Shown: piece after piece, positions 1 through 8,645 of the stretch
Layout: every line of letters starts with the position of its first letter
Position numbering within the stretch: the first letter of the stretch is position 1
NCBI GenBank assembly: GCA_946410595.1
Contig: CAMKAU010000006.1
Span: forward strand, 1 to 53,606
Direction of reading: 5' to 3'
From: an uncultured Clostridia bacterium
Lineage (GTDB): Bacteria > Bacillota > Clostridia > Oscillospirales > CAG-272
DNA: 53,606 nt
The notes under the pieces: generated by a model
Told to the model about the DNA's origin: nothing
Database searches by the model: none
The model's input: only the letters and a program-made list of their open reading frames with translations
Translations under genes and position numbers: made by a program

Positions 1-806
1 CGGATCGGGGTTTTGGAATTGCCGAGAAGATCCATATTGGCTTCCCACAGACTTACGAGCGTTCCCACGTCCTTCCAGTACCCATCGAAGGGATAGGCAA
101 ACATCCGCTCGCCCGCCCGGAGCATCGCGGGGATCACGTTTTTGCCGAAATCGTTGGCGCTCTCCGGATCCTCGGCGTCCGCCTTGAGGTAGGAAAAGAG
201 CTTGCGGCGGCTGAAAATATAGATGCCCATCGAGGCGGTCGTGGAGTCGCTGACCTTCGGCTTTTCCTCGAATTTCGTGATCCGCCCCTCCGCGTCGGAG
301 GAAAGGATGCCGAAGCGGGAGACGTCCTCCTTCGGGACGTTGATCACCGCGATCGTGCAGTCCGCGTCGTTTTTGCGATGGAAGGTCAGCATCTTTCCGT
401 AGTCCATCGTGTAGATATGGTCACCGGAAAGAATGAGGACGTATTCGGGATCATACCGCTCGATGAAACGGAGATTCTGGTAGATCGCGTTTGCCGTTCC
501 CTTGTACCAGTCGGCGGAGTCCTCCGCCTGGTAGGGAGGAAGGATGCTGACGCCCCCGTAGGTACGGTCCAGATCCCAGGGTTGTCCGTTCCCGACGTAC
601 TCGTTGAGCACCAGCGGCTGATACTGGGTCAGCACGCCGACGGTGTCGATGCCGGAATTGATGCAGTTGGAGAGGGGAAAATCAATGATCCGGTATTTTC
701 CTCCGAAGGGAACGGCGGGCTTGGCGACGGTCTGGGTCAGGGCCTTGAGGCGGCTGCCCTGTCCGCCGGCTAAGAGCATGGCGATACACTCTTTTTTCGC
801 TTTCAT
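1..806 (-). CDS. glgC: Glucose-1-phosphate adenylyltransferase, C-terminus cut by window edge
   Basis: Makes ADP-glucose from ATP and glucose-1-phosphate, the first committed step of bacterial glycogen synthesis (cytoplasm). It is not in the ORF track because it runs off the left edge; I read about 268 codons. The N-terminus has the nucleotidyltransferase signature [13 protein letters not shown], then [15 protein letters not shown] and the substrate-site segment [16 protein letters not shown], all typical of GlgC. The start ATG (804-806) overlaps the glgB stop as ATGA, so the two are translationally coupled in a glgB-glgC operon. The C-terminal beta-helix domain lies outside the window. Confident on family; the GlgD-like regulatory paralogue is less likely because the catalytic N-terminal motif is intact. 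Confidence 0.93.
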   Translation of the reverse strand, partial: MKAKKECIAMLLAGGQGSRLKALTQTVAKPAVPFGGKYRIIDFPLSNCINSGIDTVGVLTQYQPLVLNEYVGNGQPWDLDRTYGGVSILPPYQAEDSADWYKGTANAIYQNLRFIERYDPEYVLILSGDHIYTMDYGKMLTFHRKNDADCTIAVINVPKEDVSRFGILSSDAEGRITKFEEKPKVSDSTTASMGIYIFSRRKLFSYLKADAEDPESANDFGKNVIPAMLRAGERMFAYPFDGYWKDVGTLVSLWEANMDLLGNSKTPI

Positions 807-2689
807 AGATCTTCTTGCCTTTCTTCGTTGTTTTCCAGAATAACGGCGCTGAAGGGGAGGAGGGTCATCTCTGCGGAATAGCTGCGTCCGGCCGCCGGAC
901 GGGGAAGCGCGGAGAGGGGAGGCGTATTTCCGGCGCCGAACTCATCGGCGGAGGAAAAAACGGTTTGATAAGTTCCCGCCTGCGGGAGCGGGAGGAGGAA
1001 CGTATCGCGCCGTACGGGCGTGAAGTTGAGGACGACGATCAGATCGGGGCCTTCGTTTCCGCGGCGCAGATAGGCGAAGACGCTGTCATCCGCGTCGTCC
1101 GCCAAGAGCCATTCAAAGCCGCTCCACCCGTCGTCGCGCTCCCAGAGCTGGCGGTGTGCAAGGTAAAAGCGGTTGAGGGCGCGGATAAACTCGGAAAAAC
1201 GCCTGTGGGTCTCGTATCCGAGCAAAAACCATTCGACCGAGGCGTTAAAATCCCATTCGGCAAACTGGGCGATCTCGTTGCCCATGAAGTTCAGCTTTTT
1301 CCCCGGCATCGTCATCTGATAGACGGAGAAGAGCCGCGCCTGCGCGAATTTGGCGCCGTAATCGCCCGGCGCTTTATCGATGAGAGAGCGCTTTCCGTAG
1401 ACGACCTCGTCGTGGGAGACGGGGAGGACAAAACGCTCGGAAAAGGCGTAAACGAGCGGGAAGGTGATCTTGCGGTGAGCGTAGGAACGGTAGATCGGAT
1501 CGGTCTCCAGATAGGAGAGCGAGTCGTTCATCCACCCCATGTTCCATTTCAGGGAAAAGCCGAGTCCTTCGCGGTCAAAACGCGTCACGTCGGGGAAAGC
1601 GGTCGACTCCTCCGCGATCGTCAGCACGTCGGGGTAGTGTTCCCGCATGGCGGCGTTGAACTTCCGGAAAAAGGCGATCGCTTCAAGGGAGCGGTTTCCC
1701 CCCTCGGCGTTCGGCGTCCATTCCCCCTCCCCGCGGCCGTAATCGAGGTAGAGCATCGAGGCGACGGCGTCCACCCGCAGGCCGTCGACGTGGTACTTTT
1801 CCGCCCAGAAAAGAGCGTTGGAAACGAGGAAGCACTCCACCTCGTTGCGCCCCACGTCAAAGCAGCGCGTGCCCCAGCCCTTCTGCTCCTGTCGGTTGGG
1901 ATCCTGATACTCGTAGAGAGGAGCTCCGTCAAACTCGCAGAGGCCGTGCTCGTCTTTGGGGAAATGGGCGGGCACCCAGTCGAGGATCACGCCGATCCCC
2001 GCGCGGTGCGCTTCGTTGATGAAATACATAAAGTCATGCGGCGTGCCGAAGCGGGAGGTGGGCGCGTAGTAGCCCGTTACCTGATATCCCCAGGAGGCGT
2101 CGAGCGGATGCTCCGCCGTCGGCATCAGCTCCAGGTGCGTGTAGCCCATGTCCTTTACATAGGGGATCAGCTCGCCAGCCAGTTCGCGGTAGGAATAAAA
2201 GCCGCCGTCCTCGTGCCGCTTCCAGGAGCCGGGATGCACTTCATAGATGTTGAGCGGACGGGCGTAAAAGAAAGACGCCGCCGCTTTCCGCTCGTCCAGC
2301 CACTCTTTGTCGTTCCAGGAAAAGCCGTCAAGCTCGCAGAAGAGAGAGGCGGTCGCCGGGCGCAGCTCGGCGGCAAAGGCGTAGGGATCCGCCTTCATCA
2401 CGCGCCGCCCGCCGCGCACGATCCGGTATTTGTAAGGGGAAAAGGGCTGGATCAGCGAAGAAGGGACGGCGATCTCCCACAGTCCCTCGTCGGAGACGCG
2501 GCGCATCGCGTGCGTATCGCCCCAGCCGTTGAAGTCCCCGCACAGAAAGATCTCGTCCGCGCGCGGCGCCCAGGTGCGGAAAACGGTAAAACGCCCCGCG
2601 CGGTGCGCGCCGAGCAGTTCGTAGGAGCGGTAGTTCGTTCCCTGATGGAAGAGATAAACGGGAAGATCGTCTGCTGTTCTTTTTTCCAT
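803..2689 (-). CDS. glgB: 1,4-alpha-glucan branching enzyme
   Basis: Introduces alpha-1,6 branches into glycogen (GH13, cytoplasm). 628 aa, normal for GlgB. An N-terminal CBM48-like module (residues ~25-125, with [18 protein letters not shown]) precedes the GH13 barrel. Visible GH13 regions are: [13 protein letters not shown] with the nucleophile, [15 protein letters not shown] with the acid/base, [21 protein letters not shown]. The C-terminal all-beta domain carries VVLNFTP. It is the first gene of a glgBC operon transcribed leftwards, with the promoter at 2727-2755 and a weak SD (GGGTGA) before the ATG. The stop overlaps the start of glgC. Confidence 0.95.
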   Translation of the reverse strand: MEKRTADDLPVYLFHQGTNYRSYELLGAHRAGRFTVFRTWAPRADEIFLCGDFNGWGDTHAMRRVSDEGLWEIAVPSSLIQPFSPYKYRIVRGGRRVMKADPYAFAAELRPATASLFCELDGFSWNDKEWLDERKAAASFFYARPLNIYEVHPGSWKRHEDGGFYSYRELAGELIPYVKDMGYTHLELMPTAEHPLDASWGYQVTGYYAPTSRFGTPHDFMYFINEAHRAGIGVILDWVPAHFPKDEHGLCEFDGAPLYEYQDPNRQEQKGWGTRCFDVGRNEVECFLVSNALFWAEKYHVDGLRVDAVASMLYLDYGRGEGEWTPNAEGGNRSLEAIAFFRKFNAAMREHYPDVLTIAEESTAFPDVTRFDREGLGFSLKWNMGWMNDSLSYLETDPIYRSYAHRKITFPLVYAFSERFVLPVSHDEVVYGKRSLIDKAPGDYGAKFAQARLFSVYQMTMPGKKLNFMGNEIAQFAEWDFNASVEWFLLGYETHRRFSEFIRALNRFYLAHRQLWERDDGWSGFEWLLADDADDSVFAYLRRGNEGPDLIVVLNFTPVRRDTFLLPLPQAGTYQTVFSSADEFGAGNTPPLSALPRPAAGRSYSAEMTLLPFSAVILENNEERQEDL

Positions 2690-2726
2690 ACTTCACCCGC
2701 TCTCCATAATATTCTCTCTCATATAT

Positions 2727-2755
2727 AATATACACGAACGGCGTGTTTTTTTCAA
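2727..2755 (-). promoter_or_regulatory. Promoter of the glgBC operon
   Basis: Minus-strand TTGAAA (2750-2755), 17-bp spacer, TATATT (2727-2732). It gives a leader of about 30 nt before glgB. Confidence 0.6.
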
Positions 2756-2835
2756 GGGGGAGGGGAAATTTTACGGAGAAGAAAGAAAAATTCACAGAAA
2801 AGAAACGGAACGCTCTTTTTTTTCGCGAACGGATA

Positions 2836-2844
2836 TGCTATAAT
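2836..2844 (+). promoter_or_regulatory. Extended -10 promoter of the HAD phosphatase gene
   Basis: TGCTATAAT is a perfect extended -10; no good -35 is visible. The ATG that opens the ORF-track entry (2843) lies inside this -10, so that start cannot be on the transcript. Confidence 0.6.
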
Positions 2845-2869
2845 GGGTCAAAAGGACGGAGGTGAGCGC

Positions 2870-3430
2870 ATGAACGTCTATGATTTTGACAATACCATCT
2901 ACCGGGGAGACAGTACGGTGGATTTTCTCTTTTACTGCATGAAACGTTATCCCGCCGTTTCCCGCCGTTTGCCTCAGATCGCCGGAAAAGGGGTTTCCTA
3001 TCTGACCGGGCGGACGCGTTTGCAGGCGTTCAAGGAGTCGCTCTTTTCCTTTCTGCCCCTGCTGCCGGATTATCAAACGGCGGTCGCTTCCTTCTGGGAC
3101 GGGCATCTCCGCTATATCAAGCCGTGGTACCTCCACCGGCAAAGGGAGGACGACGTGATTATTTCCGCCTCCCCCGAGTTTCTGCTTTCCCCGGCCTGCG
3201 AAAAGCTCGGCGTTTCCTCGCTTCTCGCCTCTCCCGTCGATCCCCGCACCGGACGGTTTGAGGGGAAGAACTGCCACGGAGAGGAGAAGGTGCGCCGCTT
3301 CCGCGCCTTTTTCCCGCGCGCGGAGATCGAGGAGTTTTATTCCGACTCGCACAACGACGACCCGATGGCAAAGGTCAGCAAAAAGGCGTTTTTCGTCAAG
3401 GGAAACCGCCTTCTTCCGTGGAAAAAGTAA
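2870..3430 (+). CDS. HAD-superfamily (IB) phosphatase
   Basis: A 186-aa haloacid-dehalogenase phosphatase of subfamily IB, the group that includes phosphoserine phosphatase-like enzymes. The substrate cannot be told from sequence. HAD motif I is at the very N-terminus (VYDFDNTIYRGDST, nucleophile Asp). Motif II is the Ser in IISASPEF, motif III the Lys in CHGEEKVRR, and motif IV the acidic pair in YSDSHNDDP. I chose the start at 2870 rather than 2843 because it is preceded by GGACGGAGGTGAG and because the earlier ATG falls within the promoter -10. It is monocistronic, with a strong bidirectional terminator after the stop. Soluble, no signal peptide. Confidence 0.85.
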   Translation: MNVYDFDNTIYRGDSTVDFLFYCMKRYPAVSRRLPQIAGKGVSYLTGRTRLQAFKESLFSFLPLLPDYQTAVASFWDGHLRYIKPWYLHRQREDDVIISASPEFLLSPACEKLGVSSLLASPVDPRTGRFEGKNCHGEEKVRRFRAFFPRAEIEEFYSDSHNDDPMAKVSKKAFFVKGNRLLPWKK

Positions 3431-3440
3431 AACGAAAAGA

Positions 3441-3470
3441 AAAACGCGGCGCCGGGCGCCGCGTTTTTTT
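3441..3470. terminator. Bidirectional terminator between HAD phosphatase and membrane-protein gene
   Basis: GC-rich stem (acgcggcg / cgccgcgt) flanked by AAAA on the left and T7 on the right. The stop of the leftward operon (3469-3471) sits on its right edge, so it serves both converging transcripts. Confidence 0.85.
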
Positions 3471-4014
3471 ATGCTTTTGTGGACGGCTCTCCGTCCGGGC
3501 GGGAGGGGGAGAGGAGCTCCTCGCCCGCTTTTTTGAGCCTTCTGCCGGAAACGATCCCCGCGACCAGATAATAAAGGACCCACGCGTGGAAGACGATCTC
3601 GATGGTCATCGAAACCAGATACTGCGGCGAGATCCTTGAGAGGAGGACGAGGGTGTCGATCCCATAGCAGACGAGCGCCGGGATCAGCCAGCCGTACTTC
3701 TTTCCCGAAAAGAGCCAGCAGAGAAAATAGAACAGGATCAGCACCACGACAAGGAAAAGGGCGAGGGGAAAGAGAAGGGGGATCCCGTACTGCGCGGCGG
3801 CCTCCTTCCCGAACGAGAAGAGAAAGAGCGGGAGGATCGCCGCGAAAGAAAGGTTAAAGTCCGAGCCGAACGCAAGCAAAACCAGACTGATAAGGGAAAA
3901 CGCGGCCATCACAAAGAGATTGGCGCGGCAGGTAAAATAGCGGCGCTGCTCGTACGCCCGCGTACGCTTCGGTGGCATCGCGCCGTTTTGCGGCCGATCC
4001 GGCTGGTGGTTCAT
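3469..4014 (-). CDS. Small multi-pass membrane protein, unknown function
   Basis: 181 aa, not recognised. After a charged N-terminus there are four to five hydrophobic segments (about residues 33-52, 55-67, 78-100, 106-122 and 130-155), then a polar tail ending PSRPDGEPSTKA. The ATG is preceded by AAGGAGACGG. It is the last gene of the pfp-nfnA-nfnB operon, 24 nt after nfnB, and ends in a terminator. Being in this operon suggests a link to central metabolism, but no catalytic motif is visible and no function should be assigned. Confidence 0.7.
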   Translation of the reverse strand: MNHQPDRPQNGAMPPKRTRAYEQRRYFTCRANLFVMAAFSLISLVLLAFGSDFNLSFAAILPLFLFSFGKEAAAQYGIPLLFPLALFLVVVLILFYFLCWLFSGKKYGWLIPALVCYGIDTLVLLSRISPQYLVSMTIEIVFHAWVLYYLVAGIVSGRRLKKAGEELLSPSRPDGEPSTKA

Positions 4015-4038
4015 CTCCGTCTCCTTTTATGCCGCAGA

Positions 4039-5439
4039 TCAGGCTTTGCCGCGGCTTTTTACGTACTCGTCCATGGCTTTCGCGGCGGCTTTGCCCGCGC
4101 CCATCGCCAGGATGACGGTGGCGGCGCCGGTTACGGCGTCTCCTCCGGCGAAAACGCCCGGCTTGGAGGTGGCGCCCGTCGCCTCGTCCGCCACGATGCA
4201 GCCGTGGCGGTTCGTTTCCAGATCGGGGGTGGTCGTGCGGATGAGGGGGTTGGGGGAGGTGCCGATCGCCATGATCACGCAGTCCGCCTCCAGAAGGAAC
4301 GAGGAGTTCTCCTTCGGCTTCGGCCGGCGGCGTCCGGAGGCGTCCGGCTCGCCGAGCTCCATCTCCACGCACTCCACGGCGGTTACGCTGCCGTTTTCAT
4401 CGCCGCGGATCGCGGTGGGCGCGGAGAGGAACTTGAAGACGATCCCTTCCTCCTTTGCGTGATGGATCTCCTCGAGACGGGCGGGCATCTCCTCCTCGCC
4501 CCGGCGGTAGAGAACGTAGACCGTTTCCGCGCCGATGCGTTTGGCGCAGCGCGCCGCGTCCATCGCCACGTTCCCGCCGCCGACGATCACGGCGGTCTTC
4601 GGGATCATCACGGGGGTTTTCGCGTCGGGGAGATAGGCCTTCATCAGATTGATGCGGGTGAGAAACTCGTTCGCGGAATAGACGCCGTTGAGGTTTTCCC
4701 CCGGAATATGCATAAAGCTCGGCAGGCCCGCGCCGCTTCCGATGAAGACCGCTTCGTATCCTTCTTCGAACAGCTCGTCGACCGTCGAGGTGCGCCCGAC
4801 GATATAGTTGAGCTCAAAGCGGACGCCGAGCGCCTTGAGCGAGTCGATCTCCTTTTCGACGATCGCCTTCGGCAAACGGAACTCGGGGATGCCGTAAACC
4901 AAGACGCCGCCGGCGGTATGGAACGCTTCGAAGACCGTAACGTCGTAGCCCATACGTGCGAGATCGCCCGCGCAGGTGAGCCCGGAGGGACCCGCGCCGA
5001 CAACGGCGCACCGGTGCCCGTTCTTTTCGGCCGGCGCCGGTGGTTCCGCTTCTGCGGCGTTCATCGCGTAATCGGCGGCAAACCGCTCCAGCCGTCCGAT
5101 TGCCACGGGCTCGCCTTTGATCCCGCGCACGCACTTCGACTCGCATTGCGTTTCCTGCGGGCAGACGCGGCCGCACACGGCGGGCAGGGCGCTCGTTTCC
5201 CGGATCTTGTCGGCGGCGCCGAGAAAGTCTCCCGCCGCGATCCGCGCGATAAAGTCCGGGATCTGCACGTTCACGGGGCAGCCGGACACGCAGGGCATCG
5301 TTTTGCAGTGGAGGCAGCGCTGCGCCTCCGCCAGCGCCATTTGTTCGGTATATCCGAGCGCGACTTCGCCGAAGTTTTTGTTACGGACGTTCGGGTCCTG
5401 TTCCGGCATGGGGACCTTTTTCGGGGACATATCAGGCAT
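4039..5439 (-). CDS. nfnB: NfnB / GltA-like NADPH-binding flavoprotein subunit
   Basis: The large subunit of NADH-dependent reduced ferredoxin:NADP+ oxidoreductase (NfnAB), often annotated as NADPH-dependent glutamate synthase small chain. 466 aa. The N-terminus has two [4Fe-4S] motifs (CLHCKTMPCVSGCP and CGRVCPQETQCESKC). An FAD Rossmann motif (VVGAGPSGLTCAG) and an NAD(P) motif (IVGGGNVAMDAAR) follow, and an AGGDAVTGAATV segment at the C-terminus binds flavin. Calling it NfnB rather than GltD rests on the adjacent NfnA gene (8-nt overlap) and the absence of a gltB large chain. Role: electron bifurcation between NADPH, NAD+ and ferredoxin in the cytoplasm. Confidence 0.9.
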   Translation of the reverse strand: MPDMSPKKVPMPEQDPNVRNKNFGEVALGYTEQMALAEAQRCLHCKTMPCVSGCPVNVQIPDFIARIAAGDFLGAADKIRETSALPAVCGRVCPQETQCESKCVRGIKGEPVAIGRLERFAADYAMNAAEAEPPAPAEKNGHRCAVVGAGPSGLTCAGDLARMGYDVTVFEAFHTAGGVLVYGIPEFRLPKAIVEKEIDSLKALGVRFELNYIVGRTSTVDELFEEGYEAVFIGSGAGLPSFMHIPGENLNGVYSANEFLTRINLMKAYLPDAKTPVMIPKTAVIVGGGNVAMDAARCAKRIGAETVYVLYRRGEEEMPARLEEIHHAKEEGIVFKFLSAPTAIRGDENGSVTAVECVEMELGEPDASGRRRPKPKENSSFLLEADCVIMAIGTSPNPLIRTTTPDLETNRHGCIVADEATGATSKPGVFAGGDAVTGAATVILAMGAGKAAAKAMDEYVKSRGKA

Positions 5440-6280
5440 TGTCGATCACTCCCTTCAGACGGCACTGGTGCGCATCTTTCGCTTTTTTCTCAAACTCCGC
5501 GTACATTTTCGCGCGGCGGATCGACTCGTCAAAGTCGACCTCGTCTCCGTCAAAGTCGGGGCCGTCCACGCAGGCAAACTTCGTCTCGCCGCCGACGGTC
5601 ACGCGGCAGCAGCCGCACATCCCGGTCCCGTCCACCATGATCGGGTTCATACTCACGACCGTCCGCAGTCCGTATTTTTTCGCCGTCAGAACGACGTATT
5701 TCATCATCACAAGCGGCCCGATCGCGATACAGACGTCGTAGCTTTCCCCGGCGGAAAGGAGGGCTTCCAGCGCGGCGGTGACAAGCCCTTTCGTCTGGTA
5801 GGAGCCGTCGTCGGTGCAGACGGTCAGGCGGTCGGAGGCCTCTTCCATCTCCTTTTCGAGGATCACGAGATCCTTTGTGCGGAAGCCGGCGATGATATCG
5901 ACGTATGCGCCCGCCGCTTTCAGCGCGCGCGCCTGCGGCAGAGCGATCGCGCAGCCGAGCCCGCCTCCGATCACGCAGGCGCGTTTGATCCCGGCAAGCT
6001 CGGAGGCGCGTCCGAGCGGACCCGCAAAGTCGCAAATACTCTCGCCTTCCTCCAGCTCCCCGAGCTCCATCGTCCCGGCGCCGACCTCCTGGAAGATGAT
6101 CGTCACGGTGCCCTTTTCCCGGTCGTAGTCGGCGACGGTCAGCGGGATGCGCTCGCTGTCCTCTTTTGTCCGTACCACGACGAACTGTCCCGCTTTCGCT
6201 TTTCTGGCGACTGCGGGCGCGTCGACGACGAACTTTTTCACGCTTTCGCTTAAAACCTCTTTTTTCAGAACGCGATACAT
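5432..6280 (-). CDS. nfnA: NfnA, ferredoxin-NADP+ reductase family subunit
   Basis: 282-aa partner of NfnB, from the ferredoxin-NADP+ reductase/dihydroorotate dehydrogenase electron-transfer family. The FAD/NAD-binding domain includes the RIPLTVADYD flavin region and the nucleotide-binding CVIGGGLGCAIALP. The C-terminal Cys cluster for the [2Fe-2S] centre is GTGMCGCCRVT...FACVDGP. The ORF track starts at 6304, but that reading overlaps the pfp stop. The ATG at 6280 follows GGAGGAATCTTT at good spacing and is preferred. It lies 13 nt after pfp and overlaps nfnB, so the operon order is pfp-nfnA-nfnB. Confidence 0.9.
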   Translation of the reverse strand: MYRVLKKEVLSESVKKFVVDAPAVARKAKAGQFVVVRTKEDSERIPLTVADYDREKGTVTIIFQEVGAGTMELGELEEGESICDFAGPLGRASELAGIKRACVIGGGLGCAIALPQARALKAAGAYVDIIAGFRTKDLVILEKEMEEASDRLTVCTDDGSYQTKGLVTAALEALLSAGESYDVCIAIGPLVMMKYVVLTAKKYGLRTVVSMNPIMVDGTGMCGCCRVTVGGETKFACVDGPDFDGDEVDFDESIRRAKMYAEFEKKAKDAHQCRLKGVIDNA

Positions 6281-6293
6281 AAAGATTCCTCCG

Positions 6294-7526
6294 TTACAGT
6301 TCAAAATGCTTGACGACGCCGTTTTCGTAAACGGGACTCGTCTCTCCCCGGATCAGGGGAAGCAGATAGGCGGCAAAGGCGGGCGTAACGTAGCTTCCGT
6401 CCGGCGTGATATATTCGTCCGGCACGCGCCGGACCTTGTTGGCGATCTCGCCGACCGGCGCGCTTTCCATCGCGATCCGGTAGGGGTCGTCCGAGAGGCG
6501 GCGGAAGATCGCTGTCCTCCCGCTCTCGCCTTCGACGGCGCGCGCGACCGCGAACGCCGCGATCTCCGACGCTTCGGAGAGATCGGTCAGGGAAGCGAGA
6601 TGGGCGGCGCACCGCTGCACGGTGGAAAGCTCGATCGCCCTCGCCTTGCAGGAGAAGGTTTCTTTGATATGCTCTTTGAGCGCAGCGGCGGCGCCCGTCA
6701 GGATCACGTGGCCGAAGCGGTCCTTCGTATCGGAATGGAGCCCTTCGCAGACGTAGCGGCCGTCTTCGTAACGGATGCCCTCCGACACGGCGACGACGAC
6801 GTTCGGATGCCGGTCAAAGGCGGCTTTCAGATCCCGGTCGAAGGCGGCGAGGGAAAAGGGCCTCTCGGGCAGATAGACCAGATCCGGCGCGGCCGCGCCG
6901 ATAAAACGGCCGAGCCCGGCGGAGGCGGTAAGCCACCCGGCGTCCCGCCCCATGATCTCCACGACGGTAACGGCGGGGACGGTGTAGACGGCGCAGTCGC
7001 GGACGATCTCCGCCACGGTGTTTGTGACGTACTTGGCGGCGGACCCGTAGCCCGGGGTGTGATCGGTCAGGGCGAGATCGTTGTCGATCGTTTTGGGAAC
7101 GCCGAACACCCGCATCTCATACCCGACCCTGCCGGCGTAGGCGGAGAGCTTTGCCACGGTGTCCATTGAGTCGTTTCCGCCGATATAAAAGAAATAGCGG
7201 ATCCCGTACCGGCGGCAGATCTCGACCGTGCGGGCGAGCGTTCCGTCGTCCTTCTCCGGATCGGGGAGCCGCAAGCGGCAGGAGCCGAGGGCGGAGGCGG
7301 GGGTCGTTTCCAGGAGGGCGAGGCGTTCTTCGTCGCGCGAGAGCGGAGTCAGATCGGTCAGGCGTTCGGAGAGAAGTCCCTCGATCCCGTTTTTCATCCC
7401 GTAGATCTTCGGGATCGTGTCCGCGTGCGCAAAAACGCCCCGCAGGACCCCGGCGAGGGAGGCGTTGATCGCGGCGGTCGGTCCTCCGGACTGTCCGACC
7501 GCGGCGTTTCCTATCAGATGCTCCAA
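6294..7526 (-). CDS. pfp: 6-phosphofructokinase, PPi-dependent type
   Basis: Phosphorylates fructose-6-phosphate, reversibly if PPi is the donor. 410 aa. The glycine-rich donor site reads GGNDSMDT. In ATP-PFKs this is GGDGS, and the Asp in place of the second Gly is the residue associated with PPi use. The catalytic segment is PKTIDNDL, where Lys replaces the Gly of ATP enzymes, again a PPi feature; MGRDAGWL is also present. The start codon appears to be TTG at 7526 with AGGGGGAT upstream. First gene of an operon with nfnAB; promoter at 7572-7600. PPi use is inferred from two residues, not measured. Confidence 0.88.
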   Translation of the reverse strand: MEHLIGNAAVGQSGGPTAAINASLAGVLRGVFAHADTIPKIYGMKNGIEGLLSERLTDLTPLSRDEERLALLETTPASALGSCRLRLPDPEKDDGTLARTVEICRRYGIRYFFYIGGNDSMDTVAKLSAYAGRVGYEMRVFGVPKTIDNDLALTDHTPGYGSAAKYVTNTVAEIVRDCAVYTVPAVTVVEIMGRDAGWLTASAGLGRFIGAAAPDLVYLPERPFSLAAFDRDLKAAFDRHPNVVVAVSEGIRYEDGRYVCEGLHSDTKDRFGHVILTGAAAALKEHIKETFSCKARAIELSTVQRCAAHLASLTDLSEASEIAAFAVARAVEGESGRTAIFRRLSDDPYRIAMESAPVGEIANKVRRVPDEYITPDGSYVTPAFAAYLLPLIRGETSPVYENGVVKHFEL

Positions 7527-7571
7527 AAGCGGATCCCCCTGTTCTTCTTTCGTAATCGTATGGTTATATTT

Positions 7572-7600
7572 ATTTTATCATTCTTTCCGTTCGGTGTCAA
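7572..7600 (-). promoter_or_regulatory. Promoter of the pfp-nfnAB operon
   Basis: Minus-strand TTGACA (7595-7600), 17-bp spacer, TAAAAT (7572-7577). Confidence 0.65.
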
Positions 7601-7652
7601 TCGTCAAGAAGAACAGATATTATCACGATCTGAACGGAAAATCATCAAAGTA

Positions 7653-7681
7653 TTGAAAAAAGAGCCGGGCTGTGGTAAAAT
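7653..7681 (+). promoter_or_regulatory. Promoter of the WecG/TagA gene
   Basis: TTGAAA (7653-7658), 17-bp spacer, TAAAAT (7676-7681). Divergent from the pfp promoter. Confidence 0.6.
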
Positions 7682-7714
7682 CGATCCGAAAAGATCGGTT
7701 TGAAGGGGAAGAAA

Positions 7715-8470
7715 ATGCAAAACAGAGTTTCGGTCTGCGGCGTCGGATTTGACCGCGTAACGGCAAACGAGGCAAAAAGCCGCCTTTTTCGCGCGCTGTC
7801 CGGAGAGGAAGCGCCCCTCGCGCTTTACACCCCGAACCCCGAGATCGTTGAGCTTGCCTGCCGCGACCCGGAGCTTTTGCGGATCCTCAACGAAGCCGAG
7901 CTGTCCGTTGCGGACGGCATCGGCGTGATCCGCGCGTCGCGGATCCTCGGCGTTCCCCTGCCCGAACGGATCCCCGGCGTGGAGCTCGGGGAGGCCATGC
8001 TCGCCTTTTGCGCCGAGGGCGGGGAAACGCTGCCCGTCTATTTCCTCGGCGGCAAGCCCGGCATCGCGGAGAAGGCCGCCGAGCGGATGCGGGAAAAGTA
8101 TCCCGGCCTTTCGGTCGCCGGTACGGCGGACGGGTATTTTGACGAGAAAAAGTCCCACGAGGTCGCCGGGCGGATCGCCTGCTCCGGCGCCGTGCTGCTC
8201 TGCGTCTGTCTCGGCGCGCCGAAGCAGGAAAAGTGGATCGCCGCCCACCGGGCGGAGATGCCCGGCGTGCGGGTCTTCGCCGCGCTCGGCGGCAGTCTCG
8301 ACGTTTACGCCGGCGCGCTCCGGCGCGCTCCGCGGATCTTCTGCCGGCTCGGGCTCGAGTGGCTCTGGCGCGTCATTCGTCAGCCCTCCCGGATCCGCCG
8401 TCTTATTGCCGTTCCGGCGTTTTTGCGGCGCGCCCGCCGGGAAAAGCGGCGCCGGAAAAGAAAAGACTGA
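7715..8470 (+). CDS. WecG/TagA/CpsF family glycosyltransferase
   Basis: A 251-aa GT26-family enzyme. Members transfer N-acetylmannosamine(-uronate) to a lipid-linked sugar at the inner face of the membrane during teichoic-acid or exopolysaccharide synthesis. Visible family motifs are TPNPEIVELA near the N-terminus, the catalytic-region VADGIGVIRASRILG, VYFLGGKPG, and the C-terminal LGAPKQEKWI with GGSLDVYAG. The last ~25 residues are strongly basic, consistent with membrane-surface association. The ORF track begins at a TTG (7700), but that codon overlaps the SD; ATG 7715 with AAGGGGAAG just upstream is preferred. Acceptor sugar unknown. Confidence 0.87.
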   Translation: MQNRVSVCGVGFDRVTANEAKSRLFRALSGEEAPLALYTPNPEIVELACRDPELLRILNEAELSVADGIGVIRASRILGVPLPERIPGVELGEAMLAFCAEGGETLPVYFLGGKPGIAEKAAERMREKYPGLSVAGTADGYFDEKKSHEVAGRIACSGAVLLCVCLGAPKQEKWIAAHRAEMPGVRVFAALGGSLDVYAGALRRAPRIFCRLGLEWLWRVIRQPSRIRRLIAVPAFLRRARREKRRRKRKD

Positions 8471-8561
8471 ACCTTTCTTGTCATTTCTCCCATCTTTTTC
8501 CCCTCTTTCCCGCCGCCGCTTGATAAATAATTAACAAAAATAAAAAAATCGCAAAAACCTA

Positions 8562-8590
8562 TTGTGAAAAGGGAAGCGTTGTGCTACAAT
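8562..8590 (+). promoter_or_regulatory. Promoter of gap
   Basis: TTGTGA (8562-8567), 17-bp spacer, TGC-TACAAT (8585-8590, extended -10). It lies in an AT-rich stretch. The leader then carries the strong SD AGGAGGA at 8631. Confidence 0.7.
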
Positions 8591-8645
8591 AAAGAACGGT
8601 TAAAAAGTTACAAATCTTTATCTTATTTTCAGGAGGATTTTTACC

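Noticed and set aside
815-2728. 637-aa plus-strand ORF across glgB
   Set aside because: Antisense shadow of glgB; no SD, composition typical of the reverse of a high-GC gene, and glgB has full GH13 motifs.
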